64,000 bases of DNA, taken from JBBEBE01 sp040882505 (GTDB lineage Bacteria > Bacteroidota > Rhodothermia > Balneolales > Balneolaceae). Each line of letters begins with the position of its first letter. The stretch's first letter is position 1. The notes under the pieces are model-generated. The model was not told the DNA's origin, searched no databases, and was given only the letters and a program-made list of their open reading frames with translations. Made by a program: the position numbers and the translations under genes. Shown one piece after another: positions 8,990-17,760 of this stretch. The stretch spans positions 248,001 to 312,000 of the forward strand of contig JBBEBE010000009.1 of the NCBI GenBank assembly GCA_040882505.1, read 5' to 3'.

Positions 8990-10104
8990 TGCATCCAGGA
9001 ACGCCAACCATCACTCTCCCATCGCAAAATATCGGATGACGAGAGCGGTTTTCGAAGCAGGAGATACTCCAGGTCTACCTCCGGTGGAATACGATTTTCG
9101 ATACCGGTCCCCTCCAAAATAGCGACCGTTGCAAAGAGGTCGGCCAGCCAGGCCTTTGGCGCGATCACGGTTGATTGGTGGAGACCTTCTACTCCGAGAC
9201 CGGATGAAGGATCGACAATGTGGGAATAACGAATCCCGTCAATATCGACAAATTGGAACAGATCCCCGGAAGTCGCCACCGCTTGATGAGCCAGACTCAA
9301 CCGAATCGGTTCAACCACTCCCTCTGTTTTCAGGGAAGTAGGCAGTTCGAGCCAGACATCCCATCCCATCTCTCCAGGCGGGGGTGCCGAGGCGAGGAGG
9401 TCTCCTCCTGCATCGATCAACGCATGTTCGATGCCCTGTTCCTTTAGATGTTCCATAACCAGATCGGCAGCCAGCCCTTTCCCGATCCCGCCTGGATCCA
9501 GACGCATTTCATCTTTCAAGAACTGGATACGTCTGCCGTCGGCATCGAAGCGGATCCATTCCGACCCGACCCGATCCATCGCCTCCAGAAGGGCATCCTC
9601 TGCAGGCAACCGATCCGTACGACGACTGATTCGCCACAACTCGATCAACGGGCCGGCTGTCAGATCGAATTTTCCGTCCGTCCAACGCCAGGCCTGCAAT
9701 CCCCGTTCGACCAAAATCGCCAGCTCTTCCGACATCTCGACCCACTCTCCGGGAGAATACGTCGCGTGAATGCGGCTCAACTCACTCTGCTCGTCAAAGT
9801 GACTCCAGGAATTCTCGAGAGAGACCAACAGATCAAACGAAGACTCAAGCACCCGGGTCGCTTCTTCGGCGTCTGAAGCATAGAGTTGAATCCGGATATC
9901 GGTACCCATCAACGGCTCGACTCGATCGGCATAGTGCGTCTGCTCCGTGCCAAACAGGGAACAGCTCGAAAAGAGTACCGAAACGATGAACCATCCCCAC
10001 AGTACCCGGCCATGAAAAAACCGGCCAGGGATTTCCTGCCGGTTTTTTTTGATCGGATCATTGACGGGAAGTCGGGGTCGAACCCTATTCGTAGTAATAC
10101 TCAT
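8974..10104 (-). CDS. apbE: FAD:protein FMN transferase (ApbE family), lipoprotein-like
   Basis: A 376-residue ApbE protein. The family attaches FMN to Thr/Ser of target flavoproteins such as NqrB/C and RnfG and uses Mg2+ and FAD. Visible motifs are PLMGTDIRI after the leader, LDPGGIGKGLAAD with DAGGD in the nucleotide/metal core, and ATSGD with HIVDP near the C-terminus. The leader ends in LFSSC, a lipoprotein-type box with Phe at an unusual position. The only in-frame start upstream of that box is ATG 10104, which overlaps the FGE-like gene by 20 bp and places a terminator-like hairpin (10015-10050) inside the coding region. The start is therefore the weakest part of this call. Confidence 0.88.
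   Translation of the reverse strand: MSITTNRVRPRLPVNDPIKKNRQEIPGRFFHGRVLWGWFIVSVLFSSCSLFGTEQTHYADRVEPLMGTDIRIQLYASDAEEATRVLESSFDLLVSLENSWSHFDEQSELSRIHATYSPGEWVEMSEELAILVERGLQAWRWTDGKFDLTAGPLIELWRISRRTDRLPAEDALLEAMDRVGSEWIRFDADGRRIQFLKDEMRLDPGGIGKGLAADLVMEHLKEQGIEHALIDAGGDLLASAPPPGEMGWDVWLELPTSLKTEGVVEPIRLSLAHQAVATSGDLFQFVDIDGIRYSHIVDPSSGLGVEGLHQSTVIAPKAWLADLFATVAILEGTGIENRIPPEVDLEYLLLRKPLSSSDILRWESDGWRSWMHQGSR
10015..10050 (-). terminator. Intrinsic terminator hairpin after the FGE-like gene
   Basis: On the minus strand the arms CCGGCAGG and CCTGGCCGG enclose a short AAATC-type loop, with one bulged base, and run into six T. A mirror T tract on the plus strand makes it potentially bidirectional. 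It sits 35 bp past the stop of the FGE-like gene and within the reading frame assigned to apbE. Confidence 0.7.
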
Positions 10105-11071
10105 CCAGTGTCTTCTCCCAAAATGCGTGCATCTCCTCTTCCGTCGGCTGTTCTACAGGTTTTACAATCCGGAAACCGACAAACGGCGAATTGCTGTTCC
10201 ACCAGAGACTTTTCGGAAACTGCGGATCCCCCCGCTTCCAACGTTCGGGATTGGACCCAATTCGGGAAGCGCACCCCAACTGATCCGGGTCGTGATACCA
10301 GGATCCACCTCGCACGGTTCGTGGCTCCAGACTGCTCGGCTCAATCCATGGATTCTCGACCCCGTCGCCAATCTGTTCGTGATAATCCTCTACAAATTGA
10401 TCCATGGTCCACTCGGCCACATTGCCGTGCATGTCGTAGAGCCCCCATGCATTCGGTTTTCGCTGACCAACCGGCTCATACTCCTGATTACTGATCATAT
10501 AGAACAGTCCGTACTCTTCAAGATCCTCCTCATCATCTCCAAAGTGGAAAAAGGTATCACTCCCTGCCCGGCACGCATATTCCCATTCGGCTTCGGTTGG
10601 CAGCCGATAGAACTCCCCCGTTTTGAGTGACAGCCAGCGTGTAAAGGCAACCGCCGCATGTTGAGTCATGCTGATTGCCGGACTGTCCCCTCCACCCATT
10701 CCGTGACTCGGATCGATGTAGGTCCGGCTTGGCCGGGTCACGGCCGCTGCATCCAGATGCGAGAACCGATCATTGAGCACCTCGGACTGCTCCGAAAACA
10801 TGTAGGTCTCATACTGATCCCACGTAATTTCATACACACCGATAGAGAAGGGAGAGACGGTCACTTCGCGTTCGGGACCATTCACTCCCTCGTCTTCGAT
10901 CCCCATGGTAAAGGTTCCACCCGGCAGGTCGACCATTTCAATCTCCGGAACCTCTTCATTCACCGCCCGAACCGATTCATCCGGCATGGATGTCCCATCC
11001 GGATTGGCGGCCCATATCACACCTCCCAATAGTATCGAGAGGCTGAGGGCCCACTCCATTAAATACTTCAT
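10085..11071 (-). CDS. Formylglycine-generating-enzyme-fold protein, exported, probably not a true FGE
   Basis: A 328-residue protein with a signal peptide (1-22) and a full FGE-sulfatase/SUMF1 domain: VDLPGGTFTMG, YEITWDQYETYM, RLPTEAEWEYACRAG, YDMHGNVAEW, RGGSWYHDPDQ and VGFRIV, in the family order. True FGE uses a Cys pair right after RGGS; here the first position is Tyr and only one nearby Cys (LGCASR) is out of place. Oxidation of sulfatase cysteines is therefore unlikely. A structural, ligand-binding or gliding (GldJ/GldK-like) role is possible. Start ATG 11071 has AAGGAG seven bases upstream, better than the TTG at 11077. Confidence 0.85.
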   Translation of the reverse strand: MKYLMEWALSLSILLGGVIWAANPDGTSMPDESVRAVNEEVPEIEMVDLPGGTFTMGIEDEGVNGPEREVTVSPFSIGVYEITWDQYETYMFSEQSEVLNDRFSHLDAAAVTRPSRTYIDPSHGMGGGDSPAISMTQHAAVAFTRWLSLKTGEFYRLPTEAEWEYACRAGSDTFFHFGDDEEDLEEYGLFYMISNQEYEPVGQRKPNAWGLYDMHGNVAEWTMDQFVEDYHEQIGDGVENPWIEPSSLEPRTVRGGSWYHDPDQLGCASRIGSNPERWKRGDPQFPKSLWWNSNSPFVGFRIVKPVEQPTEEEMHAFWEKTLDEYYYE

Positions 11072-11156
11072 GAACAATCTCCTTTACAATCACGATTCAT
11101 CTTCCGGTTTCCCGACCGGTCGACCTCTATGATACAGTCTTTGTCTGTGAACGGGA

Positions 11157-12485
11157 TCAAACAGTATTTGTTTCCCCGGGACGCGGCACTGAATAGGTTC
11201 CGTCCGGATTGGGTTGAACCGGTGCTTCATCATCAAAAGAATGAAGTTCGGGAACCAACACCTGTTCGGAGTTGAGCGCCTCGTCCCAGGTCACGATCTG
11301 TCCGGAATGAGCAGACATCCGCCCCATCAATGATGCCAGTGTACTCCTCGCACCACGATCGGCATGATTCACATACCCTCCCTCCCGTATGGTGTCGAAT
11401 AGCAGGTTCAACTCTACAAGATAGGGATCCGGATCGTCGATATCCCGGTGTCTCCAGAGAAGATTCCCGTCCAGATCCTGGATTCCGTCCCGCAGGCTTG
11501 CCGTTCCTTTGGTTCCCTGTACATAGAACGCGGAATTTCGGTGACATCCGTTGATCGTTCGAATTTGACTGTAACACTTGGTTCCGTCCTCATAGAGAAA
11601 TTCAATACTGAAGGAGTCGTAAACATTTCCCTGACCAACCCTGTTGTACGATCCCCGGCCGCCCACCGCATGCACCTGAACCGGCCAACCACCCTTGATC
11701 CAGTGAATAATGTCCGAGTAGTGAATATTCAAACCGGCCGGTGAACCTCCCCAAAGCCAGTAGAAATACCTCCAGTTGTGAAGCTGGTACTCCAGCTCGG
11801 TCTGTCCCGGAAGTCGTTCTCTCTCTGTGATGTGCCCGATCAAATAGTCTGTATTGGCAGAAACCACGCGACCGATCATGCCGTCATGTACCCGTTTGAC
11901 CAGCTCCCGGTAGGCGACACTGAACCGATTCTGAAGACCCACCACCACGTTGAGCCCCTTCTCTTCGGCCCGTTTTCCCGACTCAAGAATGGTTCGAACA
12001 CCCGGCGAATCGGTCGCCAGTGCCTTCTCCATGAAGACATGTTTGCCGGCATCGACGGCTGCTTTGAAATGAAGGGGGCGAAACGCTGGAGGAGTGGCCA
12101 AAAACACCACGTCTGCCAACTCGATGGCCTCTTTGTATGCGTCCAGACCCACCAGTTTACGAGACTCGGGAACATTGATTTTGTCCCGGATGGAATCGAT
12201 TTGCATCAACCGGTCATGGTACGTGTCGATTTGGTGACGGAAGATGTCACAGAGCGCAACCAGTTCAATCGGACGATCGGTCGACAGTGCACGCTCAACC
12301 GCACCGGCTCCCCGTGCCCCCGTTCCGATGAGCGCGACCTTGATTCGATCACTTCCACCCACCCATGCGCTCGCGCCCACCGGAAGTGCAGAAGAGACCA
12401 GCGCGCCACCTGCAGCCGCTGCCGTCCCTTTCAAAAATTTTTTTCGAGTCACCGTTCGTTCGGTTGTCGCTTTCAATTCCTTCAT
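11157..12485 (-). CDS. Gfo/Idh/MocA family oxidoreductase with Tat-type signal
   Basis: A 442-residue protein with an N-terminal TRKKFLKG motif followed by an alanine-rich hydrophobic stretch, a Tat export signal with Arg-Lys in place of Arg-Arg. The mature part begins IKVALIGTGARGAG, a Rossmann NAD(P) site, and continues with MEKALA, the family's conserved Lys motif (EKP/EKA), then a Gfo/Idh C-terminal domain with the substrate phrase NIHYSDIIHWI. Such exported enzymes act on sugars or sugar-like compounds in the periplasm. ATG 12485 is chosen because longer versions would run into the groEL terminator at 12563-12600. It is not tightly linked to the FGE-like gene (about 85 bp). Confidence 0.87.
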   Translation of the reverse strand: MKELKATTERTVTRKKFLKGTAAAAGGALVSSALPVGASAWVGGSDRIKVALIGTGARGAGAVERALSTDRPIELVALCDIFRHQIDTYHDRLMQIDSIRDKINVPESRKLVGLDAYKEAIELADVVFLATPPAFRPLHFKAAVDAGKHVFMEKALATDSPGVRTILESGKRAEEKGLNVVVGLQNRFSVAYRELVKRVHDGMIGRVVSANTDYLIGHITERERLPGQTELEYQLHNWRYFYWLWGGSPAGLNIHYSDIIHWIKGGWPVQVHAVGGRGSYNRVGQGNVYDSFSIEFLYEDGTKCYSQIRTINGCHRNSAFYVQGTKGTASLRDGIQDLDGNLLWRHRDIDDPDPYLVELNLLFDTIREGGYVNHADRGARSTLASLMGRMSAHSGQIVTWDEALNSEQVLVPELHSFDDEAPVQPNPDGTYSVPRPGETNTV

Positions 12486-12562
12486 AATCCAGAGTTTGAG
12501 TTGGGGTGGAACCTCATCAATAGCATCCAGAAGATGATAAAAGAAATTGTTCATAAAAACGA

Positions 12563-12600
12563 AAAAAGCCTCGACCGGGAATACCCGGACCGAGGCTTTC
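12563..12600 (-). terminator. Intrinsic terminator of groEL
   Basis: On the minus strand GCCTCGGTCCGGG pairs with CCCGGTCGAGGC across a TATT loop, with one unpaired base, and is followed by six T. It begins about 44 bp after the groEL stop. Confidence 0.85.
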
Positions 12601-12643
12601 AAACCATTTGTGCACCGTTTGTACGGTGCTGGGTAGGCAGGGA

Positions 12644-14317
12644 CTACATCATCCCCATACCGCCTCCCATTCCGCCCATGCCGCCGGGCATTCCACCACC
12701 CATTCCGGCCGGACCCCCATCATCGTCACCATCCTTCGATGGCTTGTCGACAATGACAGCTTCGGTTGTCAACAGCAGACCGGCAACAGAGGCTGCATTC
12801 TCAAGAGCGGTACGCGTAACTTTGGTCGGGTCAATGACACCGGCCTTGATCAAGTCTTCGTACTTCTCTGTGCGAGCATTGTATCCGTAGGCACCCTTGC
12901 CTTCGAGTACTTTCTGTACCACGATGGATCCCTCCACGCCAGCGTTGTTTGCAATCGCGCGAAGCGGGGCTTGAAGTGCCCGCAGGATGATGTCGTATCC
13001 GACCTCTTGATCCTGATTGTCTCCTTTGAGTCCTTCAACCGCATTCAGCGTACGAAGGAAGGCGACTCCACCACCAGGGACAATTCCCTCTTCAACAGCT
13101 GCACGTGTTGCGTGAAGTGCGTCTTCTACGCGGGCTTTTTTCTCTTTCATCTCCACTTCGGAGGAAGCACCCACATAAATGACGGCGACACCGCCACTCA
13201 GTTTGGCAAGTCGCTCCTGAAGTTTCTCCCGGTCGTAATCAGAGGTCGTATTCTCGATCTGAGACTTGATCTGATTGATTCGGGCTTTAATGTCATCATC
13301 CTTCCCTTTGCCACCAACGATGATGGTGTTGTCCTTGTCGATGGTAAGACGGTCTACCTGACCCAGGAAGTCGAGAGTCGCGTTTTCCAGTTTGTAACCG
13401 CGCTCTTCACTGATCACGGTACCTCCTGTCAGAATGGCGACATCTTCCAGCATCGCTTTTCGGCGATCACCGAAACCTGGTGCCTTGACTGCAGCCACTT
13501 TCAGAGAACCACGCAACTTGTTGACCACCAGCGTCGCAAGGGCTTCTCCTTCGACATCTTCTGCAATGATCAAAAGCGGTCGATTGGTCTGAATCACCTT
13601 CTCCAGTACCGGGAGCAAGTCCTTCATGTTGGAGATCTTCTTGTCAAAGATCAGGATATAGGGCTCCTCGAACTCTGTGGTCATCTTGTCACTGTCCGTC
13701 ACAAAATAGGGAGAGAGGAATCCACGATCGAACTGCATTCCTTCGACTGTATCGAGATAGGTCTCTGTGCTCTTGGCCTCTTCGACCGTAATCACACCAT
13801 CCTTTCCTACTTTTTCGAACGCTTCGGCGATACGGGATCCAATCTCGTCATCTCCATTGGACGATACCGTTGCAACCTGTTTGATACTCTCCGGATTGTC
13901 CTGAACGTTTTTGCTGATCTTGTGGAGTTCTGCCACGATGGTTTTTACGGCTGTATCGATCCCTCGTTTCAGCTCCATCGGGTTGGCACCGGCCGTAACG
14001 TTCTTCAGGCCCGCTGTGATGATGGCCTGGGCAAGTACGGTCGCTGTAGTGGTTCCGTCACCGGCATTATCGGCAGTACGAGATGCCACTTCCCGAACCA
14101 TCTGGGCACCCATGTTCTCGACCTTGTCGGCGAGTTCAATCTCTTTGGCAACCGTGACACCATCTTTTGTAATCGTTGGCGCACCAAACGACTTCTCGAT
14201 AACGACGTTCCGACCACGAGGGCCCAACGTGACTTTGACAGCATTCGCTAATTTATCCACACCGCGCTTCAAGGCGTCGCGTGCATCCGAGTCGTAATGA
14301 ACTAGTTTTGCAGACAT
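12644..14317 (-). CDS. groL: Chaperonin GroEL (Hsp60)
   Basis: A full-length 557-residue GroEL. The start SAKLVHYDSDARDALKRGV, VTLGPRGRNVV, the ATP-site motif DGTTTATVL and the C-terminal flexible GGM-rich tail (GGMPGGMGGMGGG) are all present. It forms the 14-subunit double ring that folds cytoplasmic proteins with GroES. It is 50 bp downstream of groES in the usual groESL order and is followed by a good terminator. A long open frame on the opposite strand is only a shadow of this gene. Confidence 0.99.
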   Translation of the reverse strand: MSAKLVHYDSDARDALKRGVDKLANAVKVTLGPRGRNVVIEKSFGAPTITKDGVTVAKEIELADKVENMGAQMVREVASRTADNAGDGTTTATVLAQAIITAGLKNVTAGANPMELKRGIDTAVKTIVAELHKISKNVQDNPESIKQVATVSSNGDDEIGSRIAEAFEKVGKDGVITVEEAKSTETYLDTVEGMQFDRGFLSPYFVTDSDKMTTEFEEPYILIFDKKISNMKDLLPVLEKVIQTNRPLLIIAEDVEGEALATLVVNKLRGSLKVAAVKAPGFGDRRKAMLEDVAILTGGTVISEERGYKLENATLDFLGQVDRLTIDKDNTIIVGGKGKDDDIKARINQIKSQIENTTSDYDREKLQERLAKLSGGVAVIYVGASSEVEMKEKKARVEDALHATRAAVEEGIVPGGGVAFLRTLNAVEGLKGDNQDQEVGYDIILRALQAPLRAIANNAGVEGSIVVQKVLEGKGAYGYNARTEKYEDLIKAGVIDPTKVTRTALENAASVAGLLLTTEAVIVDKPSKDGDDDGGPAGMGGGMPGGMGGMGGGMGMM

Positions 14318-14367
14318 AATTTCTCTTCTTTGTATTCAGGTTTATTCAATTCGTGACGGGAGAGGAA

Positions 14368-14655
14368 TCAGGAGACAATTCCCAGAATGTCAGACTCCCG
14401 CATAATCAGATACTCTTCCCCTTCGAGTGTGATCTCCGTTCCGGAGTACTTTCCGTAGAGGATATGGTCTCCTTTCTTGACACTCATTTCAATTTTGTTG
14501 CCATTCTCCACTTTGCCTGGTCCTGCAGCAATGACTGTGCCTTTTTGAGGCTTCTCTTTCGCTGTATCCGGGATAATGATTCCAGAACTGGTGGTCTCTT
14601 CCGCATCGTCCGGACGGACCAGGACACGATCGCTCAATGGTTTGATTTTCGCCAT
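14368..14655 (-). CDS. groS: Co-chaperonin GroES (Hsp10)
   Basis: A 95-residue GroES with KPLSDRVLVRP at the start, the mobile-loop region TTSSGIIIPDTAKEKPQKG and the roof region KKGDHILYGKYSG. It caps the GroEL ring. ATG 14655 (MAKIKPL) has AAGGAG about 7 bases upstream and is better than the in-frame start five codons earlier. No CIRCE inverted repeat (TTAGCACTC-N9-GAGTGCTAA) was found upstream, so HrcA control is not evident. Confidence 0.99.
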   Translation of the reverse strand: MAKIKPLSDRVLVRPDDAEETTSSGIIIPDTAKEKPQKGTVIAAGPGKVENGNKIEMSVKKGDHILYGKYSGTEITLEGEEYLIMRESDILGIVS

Positions 14656-14694
14656 AAATGACTCCTTCAATGGTTTGGGTTTACTATGATGTTC

Positions 14695-14722
14695 TTCATA
14701 AAGTCTCGGGTTGACACATCAA
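14695..14722 (-). promoter_or_regulatory. Candidate groESL promoter
   Basis: On the minus strand TTGATG and TATGAA are spaced 16 bp, placing a start site about 30 bases before groES. The match is moderate (4 of 6 at the -10) and untested. Confidence 0.3.
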
Positions 14723-14841
14723 CCGTACTGCCCTAACTGTGTGCAAGGACCGTACCAAACGCGAACTGTTCGGAAAAAAGAGGGAAATCGGCTCAATCCA
14801 ATGAATAACCAGACGAATGCATGTCACTTCGGGACATAAAT

Positions 14842-15618
14842 TCAGGCGATCGTGCCATCTTGTTCCAGTCGTGCTGTCAACTTTTCATACAGAGCCGGAT
14901 CCCAACGTTCGGCACGAAGCGAATAATCAAACCGGGGATCTTCCGGCATGATGCCGAGAGGAGCCAGTGAATTGGAGAGCTTTTTTCGACGTTGTTGAAA
15001 AGCTGTTCGAACCACACGCTTCAGAGACTGGTCGCTGCACATCAACGATGGTCGGTCGAAGGTGAGCTGCACCAACGAACTGGTCACGGATGGAGGCGGT
15101 GTAAATGCACCCGGTCCAATGTCAAACAGAAGCTCCGGACGACTCATCAGCTGCGTCTGAACACTCAAAATTCCGTACGCTTTGGTCCCGGGTGGCGAAA
15201 CCAACCGGGCGGCGACCTCTTTCTGCATCATGATCACCGCACTCTCCAACCGGTTCCGGTGCTCGAGGAGAGAGAAAAGAATCTGACTGGTAATATAGTA
15301 GGGAAGATTTCCGACGACCGTCACCGGTTCTCCCTTTCTCAGAAGTCGATCCCAGTCGACCTTTAGCACATCCTCCTGAATCAACTCCAGATCCGGATAC
15401 TTCTCCCGAAGATCTGCCATGACACGACGATCAATCTCGATAGCTGTCACTCGGTCGAATCGACGAACCAGTTCACCGGTCAATGAACCGGTTCCCGGGC
15501 CAATCTCGACCACTCGACCCCCTTCCGGAACCGAAACGGCATCCACAATCTTGTGGATCACCCGCTGATCATGCAGAAAGTGTTGACCCAGACTCTTTTT
15601 GGGGTGAATTTTACTCAA
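14842..15618 (-). CDS. rsmA: 16S rRNA (adenine1518/1519-N6)-dimethyltransferase RsmA/KsgA
   Basis: A 258-residue enzyme that dimethylates the two adjacent adenines near the 3' end of 16S rRNA with S-adenosylmethionine. Visible motifs are KKSLGQHFLHD at the N-terminus, VVEIGPGTGSLT (SAM motif I), the catalytic NLPYYI, and FTPPPSVTSSLV. The start is TTG 15618: AAAGGAGG stands five bases before it and the protein then begins LSKIHPKKSLGQ, as in relatives. The upstream in-frame start at 15657 would add a Cys-rich leader of 13 residues unlike the family. It lies downstream of acs on the same strand, about 108 bp apart. Confidence 0.97.
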   Translation of the reverse strand: MSKIHPKKSLGQHFLHDQRVIHKIVDAVSVPEGGRVVEIGPGTGSLTGELVRRFDRVTAIEIDRRVMADLREKYPDLELIQEDVLKVDWDRLLRKGEPVTVVGNLPYYITSQILFSLLEHRNRLESAVIMMQKEVAARLVSPPGTKAYGILSVQTQLMSRPELLFDIGPGAFTPPPSVTSSLVQLTFDRPSLMCSDQSLKRVVRTAFQQRRKKLSNSLAPLGIMPEDPRFDYSLRAERWDPALYEKLTARLEQDGTIA

Positions 15619-15726
15619 CGCCCCCTCCTTTCGATTGCATAAACAGAAAACGCCCATCGACCATCCAGGCCCTCGAAAGGTACCGGATGAACAATGAGCG
15701 TGTCATGATGAATGGCGTCAGAGTGT

Positions 15727-17625
15727 TCAGACGCTCTGACCGTTCTTGATCTCTTCGACAATGGACGGATCCAGAAGTGTGGATGTATCTCCCAAATTGC
15801 CCAGATCATTGGATGCGATCTTTCGGAGAATCCGCCGCATAATCTTCCCCGAACGGGTTTTCGGAAGACCCGGCACGACTTGAATCTTGTCCGGCTTCGC
15901 AATCGGGCCAATAATGTCGGTAATGAGATCGTGTATCTCCTTCTTGAACGCCTTCAGATCCTTGGGATCGTTCTCACAGATCATGTACGCGTAGATACCC
16001 TGACCTTTCACATCATGCGGATAGCCAACAATCGCCGATTCGATCACGTTCTTGTGTTCATTGATGGCATTCTCGATCTCGGCTGTCCCCAGACGGTGGC
16101 CCGAGACATTCAATACATCGTCGACGCGACCGGTGATCCGGTAGAGCCCGTCAGCGTCCCGACGGCAGCCGTCACCCGTAAAATAGTAGCCTTTGTAGGC
16201 ACTCATGTAGGTCTTCAGGTATCGTTCGTGGTCTCCCCAAATGGTTCGGGCAACAGCCGGCCACGGCTCCTTGATACAGAGATTTCCGGAGACATCATTC
16301 CCGTCCATCTCCTGACCGTTTTCATCCATGAGTACCGGTTCGACGCCCGGAAGCGGAAGTGTCGCATATCCCGGTCTCTCCGGTGTGACCCCCGCCAGTG
16401 CCGAAATCATGATGCCACCCGTCTCGGTCTGCCACCACGTATCCACGATCGGACAACGTTCTTGCCCGATATGGGTGTGGTACCAGTGCCAGGCCTCTTC
16501 ATTGATCGGCTCCCCAACGGATCCCAGTACTTTGAGCGAACTCAAATCGTACTTCTTGACATAGTCCAGGTCGGACTTCATGAGCGCACGAATGGCCGTA
16601 GGCGCTGTGTAGAAGTGAGTGACTTTGTACTTTTCGACCACCTCCCAGAAACGGCCCGGATCGGGGTATGTGGGAGTCCCTTCAAAAATAATACCGGTTG
16701 CACCGTTGAAAAGCGGGCCGTAAATAATGTAGGAGTGTCCGGTAATCCATCCTGCATCGGCCGTACACCAATAGACATCGTCTTCGGAGACCTGAAATAC
16801 ATTGCGGAATGAATAGCTTGTGTAGACCATGTAGCCGCCACACGTATGAAGAACTCCTTTCGGCTTTCCGGTAGAGCCGGATGTATAGAGAATGAACAGC
16901 GGATCTTCGGCATTCATTTCGACCGCTTCGTGCCGCTTGGACGCATTCCGTATGAGCAGGTGCCACCACTCGTCACGTCCTTCGACCCAGTCGATGTCAC
17001 GGTTGGTTCGTTGACAAACAATAACACTTTTGACATCGGGACAGGACTCGAGTGCCTCATCCGAAATATCTTTCAGCGGAACGTGCTTGTCTCCACGACG
17101 CAATCCATCATTGGTGATAAGCATTTTCGCATCACAGTCCTGAATTCGTTCTGCCAACGCTTTGGCACTGAATCCGGCAAATACAATTGAATGGACGGCA
17201 CCGATCCGTGCGCAAGCCAGGGCTGCAATGACCAATTCCGGTGTCATCGCCATATAGATACAGACACGATCTCCCTTCTGAACCCCTTTGCTCTCCAATA
17301 CGTTGGCAAACCGACACACATCTTCGTGCAACTGACGATAGGTGATCGTTCGCCGGAAACTGTCAGGGTGGTTCGGTTCAAAAATGAATGCCGGCTTGTT
17401 GCCAATGGCATTCAAATGGCGATCCAGCGCGTTCTCCGTCACATTGAGCTTGCCGCCTTCAAACCATTTGATGTCCCCCTTTTCGAAACTGCCACTTGTC
17501 ACTTCTTTCCAGCGCTTTCTCCAATAAAAGGTCCCGGCTTCGTGCTCCCAGAAGGCAACCCGATCTTCCTGACTCTCTTTGTAGACCTTTTTGTACTCAT
17601 CAAATGATTTGATATTCAACCACAT
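15727..17625 (-). CDS. acs: Acetyl-CoA synthetase (AMP-forming)
   Basis: A 632-residue acyl-adenylate-forming enzyme that makes acetyl-CoA from acetate, ATP and CoA. Motifs are YTSGSTGKPKG (P-loop-like A3), WWQTETGG (acetate/adenylate site), GRVDDVLNVSGHRLGT (hinge) and TRSGKIMRR, where the Lys is the usual acetylation and adenylation residue. Length and wording match Acs closely. It lies 135 bp downstream of the sigma-factor gene on the same strand, but no link in function is evident. Confidence 0.97.
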   Translation of the reverse strand: MWLNIKSFDEYKKVYKESQEDRVAFWEHEAGTFYWRKRWKEVTSGSFEKGDIKWFEGGKLNVTENALDRHLNAIGNKPAFIFEPNHPDSFRRTITYRQLHEDVCRFANVLESKGVQKGDRVCIYMAMTPELVIAALACARIGAVHSIVFAGFSAKALAERIQDCDAKMLITNDGLRRGDKHVPLKDISDEALESCPDVKSVIVCQRTNRDIDWVEGRDEWWHLLIRNASKRHEAVEMNAEDPLFILYTSGSTGKPKGVLHTCGGYMVYTSYSFRNVFQVSEDDVYWCTADAGWITGHSYIIYGPLFNGATGIIFEGTPTYPDPGRFWEVVEKYKVTHFYTAPTAIRALMKSDLDYVKKYDLSSLKVLGSVGEPINEEAWHWYHTHIGQERCPIVDTWWQTETGGIMISALAGVTPERPGYATLPLPGVEPVLMDENGQEMDGNDVSGNLCIKEPWPAVARTIWGDHERYLKTYMSAYKGYYFTGDGCRRDADGLYRITGRVDDVLNVSGHRLGTAEIENAINEHKNVIESAIVGYPHDVKGQGIYAYMICENDPKDLKAFKKEIHDLITDIIGPIAKPDKIQVVPGLPKTRSGKIMRRILRKIASNDLGNLGDTSTLLDPSIVEEIKNGQSV

Positions 17626-17760
17626 AATAATTCAATTCAGTTCGTTGTTGATTCTCGCGATCATCACTCCCGTCCAATGTGCCGTATGTTCTCTTTTTTA
17701 CGAACGAAACTCAAGCGTAACCGGGAACTTTTTTGACGTTTACAGTACAAAAAAGGGGTT

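Noticed and set aside
10085..11071. Annotation as a working sulfatase-activating enzyme
   Set aside because: The two catalytic cysteines after RGGS are missing.
11778..12890. A 370-codon plus-strand frame spanning the oxidoreductase gene and the groEL terminator
   Set aside because: It crosses two well-supported minus-strand genes and a terminator and has no recognisable domain.
12608..14251. A 547-codon open frame on the plus strand
   Set aside because: It is exactly antisense to groEL, has low-complexity hydrophobic/Cys-rich wording and no family resemblance; it arises from codon bias on the other strand.
14656..14841. CIRCE (HrcA) operator before groESL
   Set aside because: No TTAGCACTC/GAGTGCTAA repeat is present; only a short TTGA..TCAA pair was seen.
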